The notes under the pieces were generated by a model. It saw only the letters and a list, made by a program, of their open reading frames with translations. It searched no databases and had not been told where the DNA came from. From Nitratifractor salsuginis DSM 16511 (lineage in GTDB: Bacteria; Campylobacterota; Campylobacteria; Campylobacterales; Sulfurovaceae), in the NCBI RefSeq assembly GCF_000186245.1, contig NC_014935.1, positions 1,922,001 to 1,986,000 of the forward strand: a stretch of 64,000 bases of DNA. Reading direction: 5' to 3'. Position 1 is the first letter of the stretch; every line of letters begins with the position of its first letter. The position numbers were made by a program, and so were the translations under genes. This document shows positions 1 to 19,084 of the stretch, piece after piece.

Positions 1-410
1 CCGTTTTCCGCCAGGATCCGCACCAGCTCGATCCGCACATCCGCCCGAAAAGCGCTACGGGAGAGCATCTCGAAAGCATGGGTATTGAGGGCATCCCCCG
101 CTAGGATCGCCAACGCTTCATCGAAACGCGTATGCAGGGTCGGTTCTCCCCGGCGCAGATCGGCATCATCCATCGCCGGCAGGTCATCGTGAATCAGGGA
201 ATAGGTATGAAAGATCTCCAAGGCCAATGCCGGCGTCATCGCCGACTCGACAAGAAGGGGCGCATAGGCTTCCACGATCCCCAGAAGCAGACGGGGGCGG
301 AACCGCTTGCCCCCGGCCAGGACCATCGCCCTCAGCGCTTCGTTGTAATCGGGATGAAAGGTATCGACAACGGGGAGGTTTTGTGTCAGGAAGTTTTCGA
401 AATCCTGCAT
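1..410 (-). CDS. ispA: Polyprenyl (farnesyl/geranyl) diphosphate synthase, 3' part cut by window edge
   Basis: Short-chain trans-prenyltransferase that condenses isopentenyl diphosphate with allylic diphosphates to supply quinone and undecaprenyl precursors. About 136 N-terminal residues are visible. The first Asp-rich motif is intact (DDLPAMDD, residues about 75-82), as is the upstream GGKRFRP substrate-binding segment (about 33-39). The ATG at 408-410 is preceded by AAGGAAACC, a good ribosome binding site, and a TATAAT lies 27 bases further upstream. The C-terminal half with the second Asp-rich motif lies outside the window, so chain length (C10/C15/C20) cannot be judged. The reading frame is clear; the product-length assignment is inference. 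Confidence 0.9.
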   Translation of the reverse strand, partial: MQDFENFLTQNLPVVDTFHPDYNEALRAMVLAGGKRFRPRLLLGIVEAYAPLLVESAMTPALALEIFHTYSLIHDDLPAMDDADLRRGEPTLHTRFDEALAILAGDALNTHAFEMLSRSAFRADVRIELVRILAEN

Positions 411-436
411 GGTTTCCTTTCCGGAAAAGTGGAGCA

Positions 437-442
437 ATTATA
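437..442 (-). promoter_or_regulatory. Probable -10 box for ispA
   Basis: Perfect TATAAT on the minus strand, 27 bases upstream of the ispA start codon. No convincing -35 is visible, which is common for sigma-70 promoters in this phylum. The rest of 411-592 holds no gene that I can recognise. Confidence 0.45.
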
Positions 443-592
443 GCAAAATAGGCTAAAATGGTCTCGTGAAGCGGGACGAGAAAAGCAGATCCTGAGACTA
501 TCGCCGAATCAAGAGGAACAGGTCGCGCCTGAAGTCTCTTTCCGACTCATTTCCATCGTGGAGACCCTCCCCGTGGGAGATCAGGAAACGAG

Positions 593-1141
593 CTAAGATC
601 GAACACCCTTTCTCTTTTGCAGCTGCTCAACCCCTTCATGAATCTCCGTCAAAATCTCGTCCATACTTTTCCCCTCCACGTTGACAATCAGGTCAGCTAC
701 TTTCCTGTAAGCCTTTTCCCGTTTTTCGTAGAGCTTTTTGGCTTTTTTCGGTTCGGAGAATAGGGGGCGCTTCGCCAGCTTCTTTTTGGCGTTTTTGGCA
801 CTGCTGAGCCGATGGTAGATCCAATCGTAGGAAGCATCCAGCAGCACGACCGTCCCCAGTTTTTTGAGGTTGTCCACCTGGTAGAAACCTCCGCCGCAGC
901 TGATCAGGGTCCCATCGACACAACATTCGATCCAGTCGGCGGTCTCCTGCTCCAGCCGCCGGAAATAGGCTTCCCCCTTCTTTTTGAAGATCCGGGGAAT
1001 ACTCCGGTTCTCCTTCGATTCGATCAGATCATCGGTATCGATATTGTAGATGCCGTATTTTTTGGCATAGGCCCGGGCGGTGGTTCCCTTTCCTACCCCC
1101 ATAAAACCGATCAGGATAATATTCTTTTTCACCGTTTCCAT
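593..1141 (-). CDS. aroK: Shikimate kinase
   Basis: Cytosolic kinase that phosphorylates shikimate with ATP in the chorismate pathway. Counting from the chosen start, the Walker A motif GFMGVGKGTT lies near residues 12-21, the shikimate-binding DTDDLI near 35-40, the GGG motif near 83-85, and the lid region contains KRPLF. The frame can be extended to an ATG at 1166-1168, but a TATAAT at 1180-1185 would leave almost no leader for that start. I therefore chose the ATG at 1139-1141, giving 182 residues. Neither start has a strong ribosome binding site. The gene diverges from the SDR gene at 1209. Confidence 0.88.
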   Translation of the reverse strand: METVKKNIILIGFMGVGKGTTARAYAKKYGIYNIDTDDLIESKENRSIPRIFKKKGEAYFRRLEQETADWIECCVDGTLISCGGGFYQVDNLKKLGTVVLLDASYDWIYHRLSSAKNAKKKLAKRPLFSEPKKAKKLYEKREKAYRKVADLIVNVEGKSMDEILTEIHEGVEQLQKRKGVRS

Positions 1142-1179
1142 CCGTTTTGACAAGTAGTGTTCGATCATGTATCATAGGC

Positions 1180-1185
1180 ATTATA
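1180..1185 (-). promoter_or_regulatory. Probable -10 box for aroK
   Basis: TATAAT on the minus strand in the 67-base divergent spacer between aroK and the SDR gene. Its position argues for the internal aroK start at 1141. Confidence 0.45.
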
Positions 1186-1208
1186 CATTATCCTCCTGGA
1201 GGTGAAGA

Positions 1209-1907
1209 ATGCGCAAGGTTTTGATCACAGGGGTGAGCACGGGGCTGGGCGCCGCCCTGGCCGAGGCCCTCCTTCGGCGCGGTGATGCCGTCTACGCCAT
1301 CGGACAGCATGAAAACCGGGCATTCGCCAACCGGCCCGGCTACTATTTTCTGCCTGCCGACCTCAGTGATGTGGAGATGATCCCCGAAAACATCAAGGCT
1401 TTTATCGACAGGCACAACTTCGATCTGGCTATTCTCAACGCCGGAATCCTGGGAGACATCCGCGAAATGGATCAGTTCACGCTTCCGGAGATCCGAGAGG
1501 TGATGGACCTCAACGTCTGGGCCAACAAGCAGATCATCGATACCCTGGACCGCCATGCACGTCCCAAACAGGTTGTCGCCGTCAGCTCCGGGGCCGCGGT
1601 CAACGGTTCCAAGGGTTGGGGCCCCTACTCCATCTCCAAAGCAGCACTCAATATGATGATCAAAGTCTATGCCGCCGAAAAGCCCTGGACCCATTACAGC
1701 GCCATCGCCCCCGGAGTCGTCCTGACCCCGATGCTGGAAAAGATCCTTCACCGTGAAGACGAGAAAGAGTTTCCTTCGATCCGCCGGATAAAAGACGGCC
1801 CCATTCTGCGCCCTGAAACCGCTGCAGAGCGTTTCCTCACAGCCTGTGAAGCTGCACTGCGTCATCCCAGCGGCACGTTCCTCGATGTGCGGAAGATGGA
1901 TCTCTGA
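1209..1907 (+). CDS. SDR-family NAD(P)-dependent oxidoreductase
   Basis: Classical short-chain dehydrogenase/reductase of 232 residues. The dinucleotide-binding motif is TGVSTGLG (residues 7-14), NAG lies at 76-78, the catalytic Ser is in VSSGAAV near 125, and the catalytic pair is in YSISK near 140-144. The substrate is not identifiable from sequence; the closest class is the YciK/CsgA-like generic SDRs. The ATG follows a very strong ribosome binding site (GGAGGTGAAGA). The stop codon directly abuts the stop of the convergent membrane-protein gene. Confidence 0.85.
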   Translation: MRKVLITGVSTGLGAALAEALLRRGDAVYAIGQHENRAFANRPGYYFLPADLSDVEMIPENIKAFIDRHNFDLAILNAGILGDIREMDQFTLPEIREVMDLNVWANKQIIDTLDRHARPKQVVAVSSGAAVNGSKGWGPYSISKAALNMMIKVYAAEKPWTHYSAIAPGVVLTPMLEKILHREDEKEFPSIRRIKDGPILRPETAAERFLTACEAALRHPSGTFLDVRKMDL

Positions 1908-2222
1908 TCAAGAGGCGGCCTGCCGGCTCAGATAGAGATAGAGCAGGATCACCGCAAGCGCCGCACTCCCCAGCAGCCATCCATAGGCCGCCACCCAGCG
2001 CTCCTTTTTCGCTTCGGAGCGTGCCCGGATAAAAGCGTAGAGAAAGCTCAGCAGGAGAAAAGCCAGGGGGATCAAAATCGCCGGCCCCTGGCCCGTGTTC
2101 CGGGCCAAATTCCTCAAAACCGATGCCGCCGGTTCGAAAAAGGCCGCCAGGAGCCCCGTCAGCGTCAGGCTCACTCCATAAAAGACCACCCAGGCCGCTA
2201 CCTTCGATTTTTTTGGTTCCAA
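1908..2222 (-). CDS. Small predicted membrane protein, unknown function
   Basis: About 104 residues with three likely hydrophobic membrane segments (AWVVFYGVSLTLTGLLAAFF; ILIPLAFLLLSFLYAF; GWLLGSAALAVILLYLYL) separated by a basic loop (RARSEAKKER). I recognise no family. The open frame continues upstream to 2294, but the extra N-terminus (MTSPPPGFCRF...) looks non-coding. A TTG at 2220-2222 lies 7 bases after AAGGGGAG, so I took it as the start. It is convergent with the SDR gene and the stop codons touch. Confidence 0.6.
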   Translation of the reverse strand: MEPKKSKVAAWVVFYGVSLTLTGLLAAFFEPAASVLRNLARNTGQGPAILIPLAFLLLSFLYAFIRARSEAKKERWVAAYGWLLGSAALAVILLYLYLSRQAAS

Positions 2223-2420
2223 AGCCAAACTCCCCTTATGACGCGATACCCCACCTACCCCAAACCGACAGAACCCGGGAGGGGGAGAGGTCATCGTGTA
2301 TAACGTGAAAATTCCATTCCCTTATATTCCTTATAAGCCATCTGCTATTATATAGGTGTGTTTGAATTTTTCGCTGTTTGATTGAGGGTTGCTTGGCATA
2401 AAGATTGAGAATGGACCCAG

Positions 2421-3812
2421 ATGATGAAAAGACTTATTAAGCATTTGATTTTCGGTGACCGGAAAGTGGAGGTCCGAGAGAGATTAAAAAGATTGTGCAA
2501 AAAAGATCTCTGCTCTATAAACATGAATATAAAAATCGACTCCATCTCGATTATATTTTTTCTTGGAAGATGGCTTCCTCTTTCCATCGCGATCGGTATA
2601 ACTATGGGGATCATCGCATCGTTCATGGATCTGCTTCTGGTCGGGATCAACAGTTATTTAAAAACCGATACGATTTATCTTTTCATCTATCCCATCCTCG
2701 TCGCGGCAGTCACGGGGGCGGTGATCAAAAACAATCCGGAAGTAGCCGGACCCGGTATCGGATTTTCCATTCTGCATCTCCGAACGAAAAAGTATATAAG
2801 GTTCAGAACGATCATCGGGAAACTTCTGGTTTCGATTTTGACACTTTCGGGCGGTTTCATAGCCGGTCGGGAGGGGCCATCCTTCTTTCTCGGAATAGCG
2901 ATTGGAGAGTGGGTAGGAAAAGCCTACGGTTTTGGGAAAAAATTCAAAAACATGCTTGGGCTTATCGGGGGAGGCGCTTTTACCGGCGCACTCCTCAAAG
3001 CGCCTCTGGGCAGCTCGATCTTTGCAATGGAAATTGAGAATATGTACGATTTCGACTACAGGCCTTTCGTGCCGATGATCGTCTCTTCCATCGTGAGTTA
3101 TCTTACCTTTTCCTTTTTTCGCGGCAACCATGCTTTCATAAGGCTTTCCCATAAAGCGGTCTGGACACTCGACAGCATCCCCTATATCATCGCGATGGGT
3201 TTTGTCGTCTCTTTGATTATCTACGCCTACACTCTGTTTTTTCACTTTTTTGTCAAAGTCTCGAGAATGATACCGATTGGCAGAAGACCGGTTGTCGGCA
3301 CCGTCATGGCGATTCCTTTTATGGTGCTGCTCTATCTTATCAGTAAAAACCCCGATATACTCTCCGCGCCTGTGCATATGAATATACTCTCAAATCTCGC
3401 CCAGATAAAGTTTTCCATTCTGATCGACATGGCAATTATTTTCTTTACGATCATTATCACCAGCTTTACCCTCGGTTTCGGTATTCCCGGAGGACTGATC
3501 CTGCCTGTCTTGATTATAGGCGCCGCTACGGGAAATATTTTTGGGCACATTTTCCCTGATCAGATCGTTATGTTTTCTCTTGCGGGTATGGGGGCGGGAC
3601 TCTCGGCCGGAGCCAAAACACCGCTCGCAGCCATAGTAATGATTACCGAAATGAGCCATGATGATGTGGTCATCCCCATGACGGCTGCTGTCATCACCAG
3701 TTATATCGTGAGTTTCGGCTACAGCCTATACCTTGGCCAGGAGAATATTTTCCGCAGTAATCTCAAGGATTTCACTCCTACGACCAGAAATTATCCGCCC
3801 AAAGAGGCATAA
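2421..3812 (+). CDS. ClC-family chloride channel/transporter, first of a tandem pair
   Basis: Polytopic ClC protein of 463 residues. Key family positions are visible: AGPGIGFS (about 109-116, corresponding to GSGIP), GREGPS (149-154) with the gating glutamate at 151, and GFGIPGG near 350, which with LAGMGAG forms the second repeat. At the position of the proton-relay glutamate of E. coli ClC (FIIEEM) the sequence reads FAMEIEN, apparently Ile instead of the second Glu, so coupled H+ antiport is doubtful. There is no C-terminal CBS domain. The stop codon shares one base with the ATG of the next ClC gene (taATG), so the two are translationally coupled. The ribosome binding site is weak. The N-terminal 35 residues are basic and of uncertain extent. 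Confidence 0.85.
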   Translation: MMKRLIKHLIFGDRKVEVRERLKRLCKKDLCSINMNIKIDSISIIFFLGRWLPLSIAIGITMGIIASFMDLLLVGINSYLKTDTIYLFIYPILVAAVTGAVIKNNPEVAGPGIGFSILHLRTKKYIRFRTIIGKLLVSILTLSGGFIAGREGPSFFLGIAIGEWVGKAYGFGKKFKNMLGLIGGGAFTGALLKAPLGSSIFAMEIENMYDFDYRPFVPMIVSSIVSYLTFSFFRGNHAFIRLSHKAVWTLDSIPYIIAMGFVVSLIIYAYTLFFHFFVKVSRMIPIGRRPVVGTVMAIPFMVLLYLISKNPDILSAPVHMNILSNLAQIKFSILIDMAIIFFTIIITSFTLGFGIPGGLILPVLIIGAATGNIFGHIFPDQIVMFSLAGMGAGLSAGAKTPLAAIVMITEMSHDDVVIPMTAAVITSYIVSFGYSLYLGQENIFRSNLKDFTPTTRNYPPKEA

Positions 3813-5497
3813 TGTTCATTCCGGAATTGCTGCATTTTTTCATATTGCCGATCATCATCGGCCTGATAGGCGGTTTTTCCGCATATCTGTTTCGAATTTT
3901 TATACAGTTCTTCTCTTATCAGTACGATAAAATCGACGCCATAGGATCGATAGATTTCTATCTGCTGAGCATGCCTCTTCTCTTTTATCTCTCCCACATC
4001 ACCATCAACAACTTTTTGCGCGATCGCGCCAATGTGACCATAGATGAAATTGCCAAAAAGATTTCACTCCTTAGCGGGCGATTCTCATTCATCAAAGGTT
4101 TTCTGGTCCTGCTTTTTACCTCCTTGAGCATCGGGTTCGGTGTCCCCATAGGCCGGGAGGGACCTATCGCCAAACTGGGAGGGCTTTTGAGCGAAGTTTT
4201 TCTGCTGACGGTAAAAACTCAGCGTATCAATATGCCGATTTATCTCAGTGCAGGAGTCTCCTCCGCGATCGCGGCAACCTTCAATGCGCCTATTGCCGGT
4301 GTGATATTCGGCATTGAAATCATCATCGGCCGTATCAACTCATATATTATTATTCCGCTGGTCGTTGCCTGTGCAACCTCGACCATGGTCGCCAGGGAAT
4401 TTATCGGTGACTATACCGCCTTTTATGTTCCTCCCCTGCACTACAGCGACGCCTATTTCAAATACATGCCTCTTGCGGGAATATTTTTCGCCCTCATCGC
4501 TCTTGTTCTGACCTTTTCACTCAAACGGATGAGAAAACTCCGCTACAAATATCGCTACAAGTGGAAATATATCATCGTCTTCATCGGTTTCTTTGTGGGG
4601 GTGCTGATTGTATTGGAGCCCCAAATAAAGGGGGTCGGATATGAGTATATCAATCAAATCTTTTCTGCCGGATACAAATCCGATACGGCATTCGAAATTA
4701 TGGCGTCAAAACTTCTTGCCATCATTTTAAGCATCGGTAGCGGAATATTCGGGGGGATGATGTCACCGTCAATTTTCATCGGTGCCTTTGGAGGATACTG
4801 GCTGGGTGGGGAGATCAGCCACTTCCAGACAGCGATAGATCCCAGGGTTTTTGCCCTCGTGGGAAGCGCCGCGATGCTTTCGGGCGTATCGAGGGCCCCA
4901 TTGAGAAGCGCGGTCATCATTACTGAATTGACACATTCATATCAGATGCTTCTGCCCATTTTGATTACATCATCCATCGCTGCCTATATCGTAGCCAAGT
5001 CGGAATCCGGATCCTACTTCAAGAGAGGTTTGCTTCAAAGAGGTATCGACATTGAAGATCCGGGTGTTTTGAATTTTTTCAACACGTGCAAACTTGAAAA
5101 CTACCTCGATAAAATTGAGCCCATCAAACCGAATGATGTCCTGAACAAAATCCTGCGTCGTTTCAGAAAGGCCCACAGTAACTATTTGCCGGTAGTCGAC
5201 GAGGAGAACAAACTCATCGGCATTCTCTCACTTCGCGATGTCAGAAAGAGCAGACTTATCAGAACGAAAAAGAGAAAGGCTCTTAAAGTAAGCAACCTGA
5301 TGAGTAAGCGCCCGTTTGCAATCAGTGACCAATCGGTCAAAGAGGACCTCTACAAAGCTATTTCCATTTTAAATGCCGATCACGTTCCATATGTCAAGCC
5401 CGACGGTACGTACGTCGGAATGATCAATATCAACAAACTACTCAAAAGTATGACCCTTCATCAGCAGGGATACAGGATAAAAGGCTTTTTCCGATAG
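3812..5497 (+). CDS. ClC-family chloride channel/transporter with C-terminal CBS pair
   Basis: Second ClC protein, 561 residues. GREGP at 114-118 carries the gating glutamate (Glu116), FNAPIAGVIFGIEI lies near 157-170, and GIFGGMMSPSIFIGAFGG forms the second anion-binding repeat. Again Ile follows the single Glu at the internal proton-glutamate site. From about residue 430 to the end the protein is soluble and looks like two CBS modules (NYLPVVDEENKLIGILSL; HVPYVKPDGTYVGMINI), which usually bind adenine nucleotides and gate transport. Only this partner has CBS domains, so a regulated heterodimer with the upstream ClC is possible (inference). Confidence 0.87.
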   Translation: MFIPELLHFFILPIIIGLIGGFSAYLFRIFIQFFSYQYDKIDAIGSIDFYLLSMPLLFYLSHITINNFLRDRANVTIDEIAKKISLLSGRFSFIKGFLVLLFTSLSIGFGVPIGREGPIAKLGGLLSEVFLLTVKTQRINMPIYLSAGVSSAIAATFNAPIAGVIFGIEIIIGRINSYIIIPLVVACATSTMVAREFIGDYTAFYVPPLHYSDAYFKYMPLAGIFFALIALVLTFSLKRMRKLRYKYRYKWKYIIVFIGFFVGVLIVLEPQIKGVGYEYINQIFSAGYKSDTAFEIMASKLLAIILSIGSGIFGGMMSPSIFIGAFGGYWLGGEISHFQTAIDPRVFALVGSAAMLSGVSRAPLRSAVIITELTHSYQMLLPILITSSIAAYIVAKSESGSYFKRGLLQRGIDIEDPGVLNFFNTCKLENYLDKIEPIKPNDVLNKILRRFRKAHSNYLPVVDEENKLIGILSLRDVRKSRLIRTKKRKALKVSNLMSKRPFAISDQSVKEDLYKAISILNADHVPYVKPDGTYVGMININKLLKSMTLHQQGYRIKGFFR

Positions 5498-5570
5498 TTC
5501 ACCGATCTCTCCGTCATCTTTTCAACGCGAAGCATCTTCAAACTTTTTCTTCCTGTCGAATTATCCTGTT

Positions 5571-6080
5571 ATGGCACAATACCCTATGCGCCTTTTTATC
5601 GCTTCACCCGTTCTTATTTACAATTATACGCAGTTGCGTCAGGATTTCTCCGCTGTCTTGAAGGGCAGATGGGTCGAAGAGAATGCCCTGCATCTGACGT
5701 GGATCTTTCTCGGCGATCAACCTGCGGCCGAACCCTGGCGGAAAAAATTGCGTCATCTCACAGCATTGGAAGCACCGATTCCACTCCAGGGGCTCGGCAG
5801 CTTCGGCAGGCCACCCAGGGTCTTTCACCTAAAAGCCCATGATCCCCTCCTCTACAAAAAAGCCCGGGAAATGAAAAACAATGGACTGGAACCTTATCGT
5901 TTCACTCCCCATGTAACCCTCTGTCGGATTGAAAAGATCGTTAATTGGCGGGAATACAAAAAGTTGTTGGAAAAATACAGAGAAGAAATTCTTGGAGAGA
6001 TTCTCCCCGAGATCGCACTTTATGAAAGTACGCTCTGCAAAGGAGGTTCGATCTATCGAAAGATCGAGAGTATCGTTTAA
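5571..6080 (+). CDS. thpR: RNA 2',3'-cyclic phosphodiesterase (2H family, LigT/ThpR)
   Basis: Two-histidine phosphoesterase of 169 residues that opens 2',3'-cyclic phosphates on RNA ends. Both HxTx motifs are present, HLTW (about 41-44) and HVTL (about 114-117), at the normal spacing. MRLFIASP is the usual family N-terminus, so the ATG at 5586, five codons inside, is the likelier start. Neither start has a clear ribosome binding site. The gene is convergent with fusA, 14 bases away. Confidence 0.85.
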   Translation: MAQYPMRLFIASPVLIYNYTQLRQDFSAVLKGRWVEENALHLTWIFLGDQPAAEPWRKKLRHLTALEAPIPLQGLGSFGRPPRVFHLKAHDPLLYKKAREMKNNGLEPYRFTPHVTLCRIEKIVNWREYKKLLEKYREEILGEILPEIALYESTLCKGGSIYRKIESIV

Positions 6081-6094
6081 GCGGTCCGGCCCGA

Positions 6095-8176
6095 TCAGCC
6101 GTTGCGCTTCTCGATGATCTCTTTGGCCACGTTCGCGGGAACTTCGTCGTAGTGATCGAATTCCATCGCGTAGGTAGCCCGGCCCTGGGTCATGGAGCGC
6201 AGGTCGGTGGAGTAACCGAACATCTCCGCCAGGGGAACGAAGGCGTCGACGATTTTATTACCGGCACGATCACCCATACCGTTGATTTGACCGCGGCGCT
6301 TGTTGATATCGCCGATGACGTCACCCATATACTCTTCGGGGACTTCGACTTCGACCTTCATGATCGGCTCGAGGATAACGGGGTTGGCCTTTTTGGCCCC
6401 TTCGCGGAAGCCCATAGAACCGGCCAGTTTGAAGGCCATCTCCGAAGAGTCGACTTCGTGGTAACTTCCGTCGTAGAGGGTCACCTTGACATCCTCGACG
6501 GGATAGCCCGCCTGAATACCGCGCTGCATCGCTTCCTGAATACCTTTATCGACGGCGGGGATATATTCTCTGGGAATGACTCCCCCCTTGATCTCGTCGA
6601 CAAACTCGTATCCGGCACCCTGCTCCTGAGGCTCGATCTTCAGGAAAACATGTCCATACTGACCGCGTCCACCGGACTGCTTGGCGTATTTGTACTCCTG
6701 GTTGACGGGAGCCTTGATGGTTTCGCGGTAAGCGACCTGGGGAGCACCGACTTCCGCTTCGACCTTGAATTCACGCATCATCCGGTCGACCAGGATCTCC
6801 AGGTGAAGCTCACCCATACCGGAAATGATGGTTTGGCCGGACTCTTCGTCAGTTGTTACACGGAAAGAGGGATCTTCCTGTGCCAATTTCTGAAGGGCGA
6901 TTCCCATCTTCTCCTGGTCGGCCTTGGTCTTGGGCTCGACGGCGACAGAGATAACCGGATCGGGGAACTCCATCTTTTCGAGAATGACTTTGTCTTTCTC
7001 ATCGGCCAGAGTATCGCCGGTCAGAGTATATTTCAGACCCACGACGGCACCGATTTCACCGGCGTAGAGTTCACTGATCTCTTCGCGCTTGTTGGAGTGC
7101 ATTTTCAGCAGACGACCTACGCGCTCTTTCTTGTCTTTACTGGTATTGTAGACATAGGAACCGGACTTCAGGACCCCCCGATAGCTGCGGATAAAGGTCA
7201 GCTGACCCACGAAGGGGTCGGTCATGATCTTGAACGCCAGTGCGGCGAACGGACCGTTGTCAGTCGACTCGACATAGACTTCCGTACCGTCTTCGTACTC
7301 ACCGCGGATGGGAGGAACTTCGGTAGGAGAAGGCAGGTAATCGACGACCGCGTCGAGCAGTGTCTGGACCCCTTTGTTTTTAAAGGCGGTTCCACAGGTC
7401 ATGGGAACGATGCTCAGATCGATACATCCCTTTTTCAGACCCGCTTTGATCTCCTCTTTGGTGAGCTCTTCGCCCTCCATATATTTGTCGAGGAGTTCGT
7501 CGCTGGTTTCGGCGACCGCTTCAATCATCTTTTCACGGTACTCTTCAGCCAGTTCGACAAGATCTTCGGGAATATCGACGACCTCGTACTTCTGCCCCAT
7601 CAGAGACTGATCGTCGTCCCAGATGACCGCTTTCATCTCGACCAGGTCTACAACCCCTTTGAAATCCTCTTCGGCACCGATGGGGATCTGAATGGGAACT
7701 GGATTGGCGTTGAGGCGATCTTTGATCTGACGCTCGACTTCGAAGAAGTCCGCACCGGTCCGGTCCATCTTGTTGACGAATACCATACGGGGAACATGGT
7801 ATTTGTTGGCCTGACGCCAAACGGTTTCGGATTGGGGCTGGACACCGCCGACCGAACAGAAGACAGCGACCGCACCGTCAAGGACACGCATAGAACGCTC
7901 GACTTCGATGGTGAAGTCAACGTGGCCCGGAGTGTCGATAATGTTGATCTGATGACCTTTCCATTCACAGGTGGTCGCCGCGGAGGTAATGGTGATCCCG
8001 CGCTCCTGCTCCTGTTCCATCCAGTCCATGGTGGCGGCACCGTCATGGACTTCACCGATCTTGTGGCTGACCCCGGTATAGAAGAGGATCCGCTCGGTCG
8101 TGGTGGTCTTTCCGGCGTCGATGTGGGCTGCGATTCCGATGTTTCGTACTTTTTCCAGGGGATGTGATCTGGGCAT
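6095..8176 (-). CDS. fusA: Translation elongation factor G
   Basis: Ribosomal translocase GTPase of 693 residues, full length. GTPase motifs: G1 [10 protein letters not shown] (about 16-25), G3 DTPGH, G4 NKMD. Domains II-V follow, with the C-terminal signature GMGDRAG. The ATG follows AAGGAAAAAAC. It is the last gene of the rpsL-rpsG-fusA group, 15 bases after rpsG. EF-Tu is not adjacent here; tuf lies 13 kb upstream, as is usual in this phylum. Confidence 0.98.
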   Translation of the reverse strand: MPRSHPLEKVRNIGIAAHIDAGKTTTTERILFYTGVSHKIGEVHDGAATMDWMEQEQERGITITSAATTCEWKGHQINIIDTPGHVDFTIEVERSMRVLDGAVAVFCSVGGVQPQSETVWRQANKYHVPRMVFVNKMDRTGADFFEVERQIKDRLNANPVPIQIPIGAEEDFKGVVDLVEMKAVIWDDDQSLMGQKYEVVDIPEDLVELAEEYREKMIEAVAETSDELLDKYMEGEELTKEEIKAGLKKGCIDLSIVPMTCGTAFKNKGVQTLLDAVVDYLPSPTEVPPIRGEYEDGTEVYVESTDNGPFAALAFKIMTDPFVGQLTFIRSYRGVLKSGSYVYNTSKDKKERVGRLLKMHSNKREEISELYAGEIGAVVGLKYTLTGDTLADEKDKVILEKMEFPDPVISVAVEPKTKADQEKMGIALQKLAQEDPSFRVTTDEESGQTIISGMGELHLEILVDRMMREFKVEAEVGAPQVAYRETIKAPVNQEYKYAKQSGGRGQYGHVFLKIEPQEQGAGYEFVDEIKGGVIPREYIPAVDKGIQEAMQRGIQAGYPVEDVKVTLYDGSYHEVDSSEMAFKLAGSMGFREGAKKANPVILEPIMKVEVEVPEEYMGDVIGDINKRRGQINGMGDRAGNKIVDAFVPLAEMFGYSTDLRSMTQGRATYAMEFDHYDEVPANVAKEIIEKRNG

Positions 8177-8191
8177 GTTTTTTCCTTCTTC

Positions 8192-8674
<483 letters not shown>

Positions 8675-8767
8675 TCAATCGACAATTGATTTACTCAAAC
8701 TTCACCCGCGAAGGTTGATCGGTGAAGCCTGATTTTGGCGGACAGAGCCGCGTGCAAAAAATTCGGC

Positions 8768-9139
<372 letters not shown>

Positions 9140-9201
9140 AGTTGCATCCTTTCATGCTTGTTTTATATAGAGTTTCTCTAAGAGAATTGAATCCGGGCTG
9201 A

Positions 9202-9246
9202 GACAGCTCGAGAAGCGGCTCGCTGCGAGCCTCTTCTTGAGCTGTC
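9202..9246 (-). terminator. Long imperfect hairpin between rpoC and rpsL
   Basis: An inverted repeat with arms of about 21 bases (plus-strand GACAGCTCGAGAAGCGGCTCG and its near-complement) closed by a 3-base loop, lying 92 bases after the rpoC stop. No T-run follows immediately on the minus strand, so it may be a partial terminator or an RNA-processing site rather than a strong intrinsic terminator. A TATATAAAAC at 9160-9169 could be the -10 region of an rpsL promoter. Confidence 0.5.
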
Positions 9247-9337
9247 GACGGAAAAATAGGCAGTAATTATAGTCAAGAAGACTTAAAAATCATTGAATCC
9301 CGTACCGGCCGGGAATTCCGTTCCAGGCGTAGCGGAG

Positions 9338-18027
<8,690 letters not shown>

Positions 18028-18119
18028 TTAATGTATGGTTTCTGTGGTTGGTACTGTACGCAGATACACAAAGTAACTATTGAAAATAGTTTCTCTCTGC
18101 ATCCGTATCAGGGAGGAAC

Positions 18120-18134
18120 CGGGGCCAAGCCCCG
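18120..18134 (-). terminator. Probable attenuator hairpin between rplL and rpoB
   Basis: Perfect 6-bp GC stem with a 3-base loop (minus strand CGGGGC TTG GCCCCG), 10 bases after the rplL stop. No T-run follows it, so I read it as a partial attenuator, as is known between rplL and rpoB in E. coli, rather than a full terminator. Confidence 0.45.
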
Positions 18135-18144
18135 AAAAGGTTTC

Positions 18145-18519
18145 TTACTTGAGTTCGACGGTAGCGCCGGCTTCTTCGAATTGTTTTTTGAGCTCTTCGG
18201 CTTCCTCTTTGGAGACACCCTCTTTGATAACAGTAGGAGTCTCTTCAACAGCGGCTTTAGCTTCTTTGAGGCCAAGACCGGTGACAGCACGGACTACTTT
18301 AATGACGTTGATCTTCTTCGCACCGGGGCTGGTCAGAACGACATCAAATTCAGTCTGCTCTTCTTCAGCCTCACCACCGGCAGCACCGGGAGCGGCAGCG
18401 ACGACAGTCGCCTGGGCGGAAACGCCGAATTTCTCTTCAAACTCTTTGACCAGTTCGCTGAGCTCGAGAACGCTCAGATTGGAAATGAATTCAAGTACAT
18501 CTTCTTTTGTACATGCCAT
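18145..18519 (-). CDS. rplL: 50S ribosomal protein L7/L12
   Basis: Stalk protein of 124 residues that recruits translational GTPases. It has the N-terminal dimerisation helix, a short Ala/Gly-rich hinge ([16 protein letters not shown], about 39-54) and the C-terminal domain with [21 protein letters not shown]. It lies 69 bases downstream of rplJ. Confidence 0.97.
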   Translation of the reverse strand: MACTKEDVLEFISNLSVLELSELVKEFEEKFGVSAQATVVAAAPGAAGGEAEEEQTEFDVVLTSPGAKKINVIKVVRAVTGLGLKEAKAAVEETPTVIKEGVSKEEAEELKKQFEEAGATVELK

Positions 18520-18588
18520 GTTCTATCCTTTTGCTTATATATTATCACTTACAAAAGAGTCATCGCACCAGGCGTGACTCACCCTCGC

Positions 18589-19074
18589 TTATGCCTCTTC
18601 TTCTTTTTTCTGTCGAAGAGCATCCAATCCAATCGTAAAGTTGCGGATCGGAGCCATCCAGACATTTAGAAGCATACCGATCAGTTCGTCACGGCTGGGC
18701 AGTTTAGCCATAGCCATGATGGTAGCCAGGTCGACAGATTTGCCTTCCAGGGCACCGGCTTTGATTACAAAGCGGTTCTTGAACTCGGTTGCGGCTTTGT
18801 CGGCTGTTTTGCAGGTCGAAATCTGATCTTCGCCCCAAACCATCAGGTTGGTATCGCGAAGCTGCAGATCGTCGATGCCCGCATTTTTCAGTGCCAGGCT
18901 TGCCAGCGTGTTCTTGACGACTTTGACGTGCGCATCGTTCTGCGCCGCCAAATGGCGAACATGCTCGAGCTCCTGGCAGGTCAAACCTTTGTAGTCACAG
19001 ACTACAATAGCGTTTGACTCGCTGAAAGCTGCAGTCAGCTCAGCGACAAGCTGCTCTTTTTCTGCTCTGGTCAT
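18589..19074 (-). CDS. rplJ: 50S ribosomal protein L10
   Basis: Stalk-base protein that anchors L7/L12 dimers and autoregulates its operon by binding its leader RNA. The ATG at 19072-19074 (MTRAEKEQLV) follows AAAGGAGAAACG, the best ribosome binding site in the region, giving 161 residues. A longer open frame to 19128 is leader sequence and should not be counted as protein. Confidence 0.95.
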   Translation of the reverse strand: MTRAEKEQLVAELTAAFSESNAIVVCDYKGLTCQELEHVRHLAAQNDAHVKVVKNTLASLALKNAGIDDLQLRDTNLMVWGEDQISTCKTADKAATEFKNRFVIKAGALEGKSVDLATIMAMAKLPSRDELIGMLLNVWMAPIRNFTIGLDALRQKKEEEA

Positions 19075-19084
19075 CGTTTCTCCT

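Noticed and set aside
553-592. Terminator for aroK in the ispA-aroK spacer
   Set aside because: Only a 5-bp CTCCC/GGGAG hairpin without a T-run; too weak to call.
6152-8167. 671-codon open frame on the plus strand opposite fusA
   Set aside because: Antisense shadow of a clear EF-G gene; no family motifs, and long antisense frames are expected with this GC-rich codon use.
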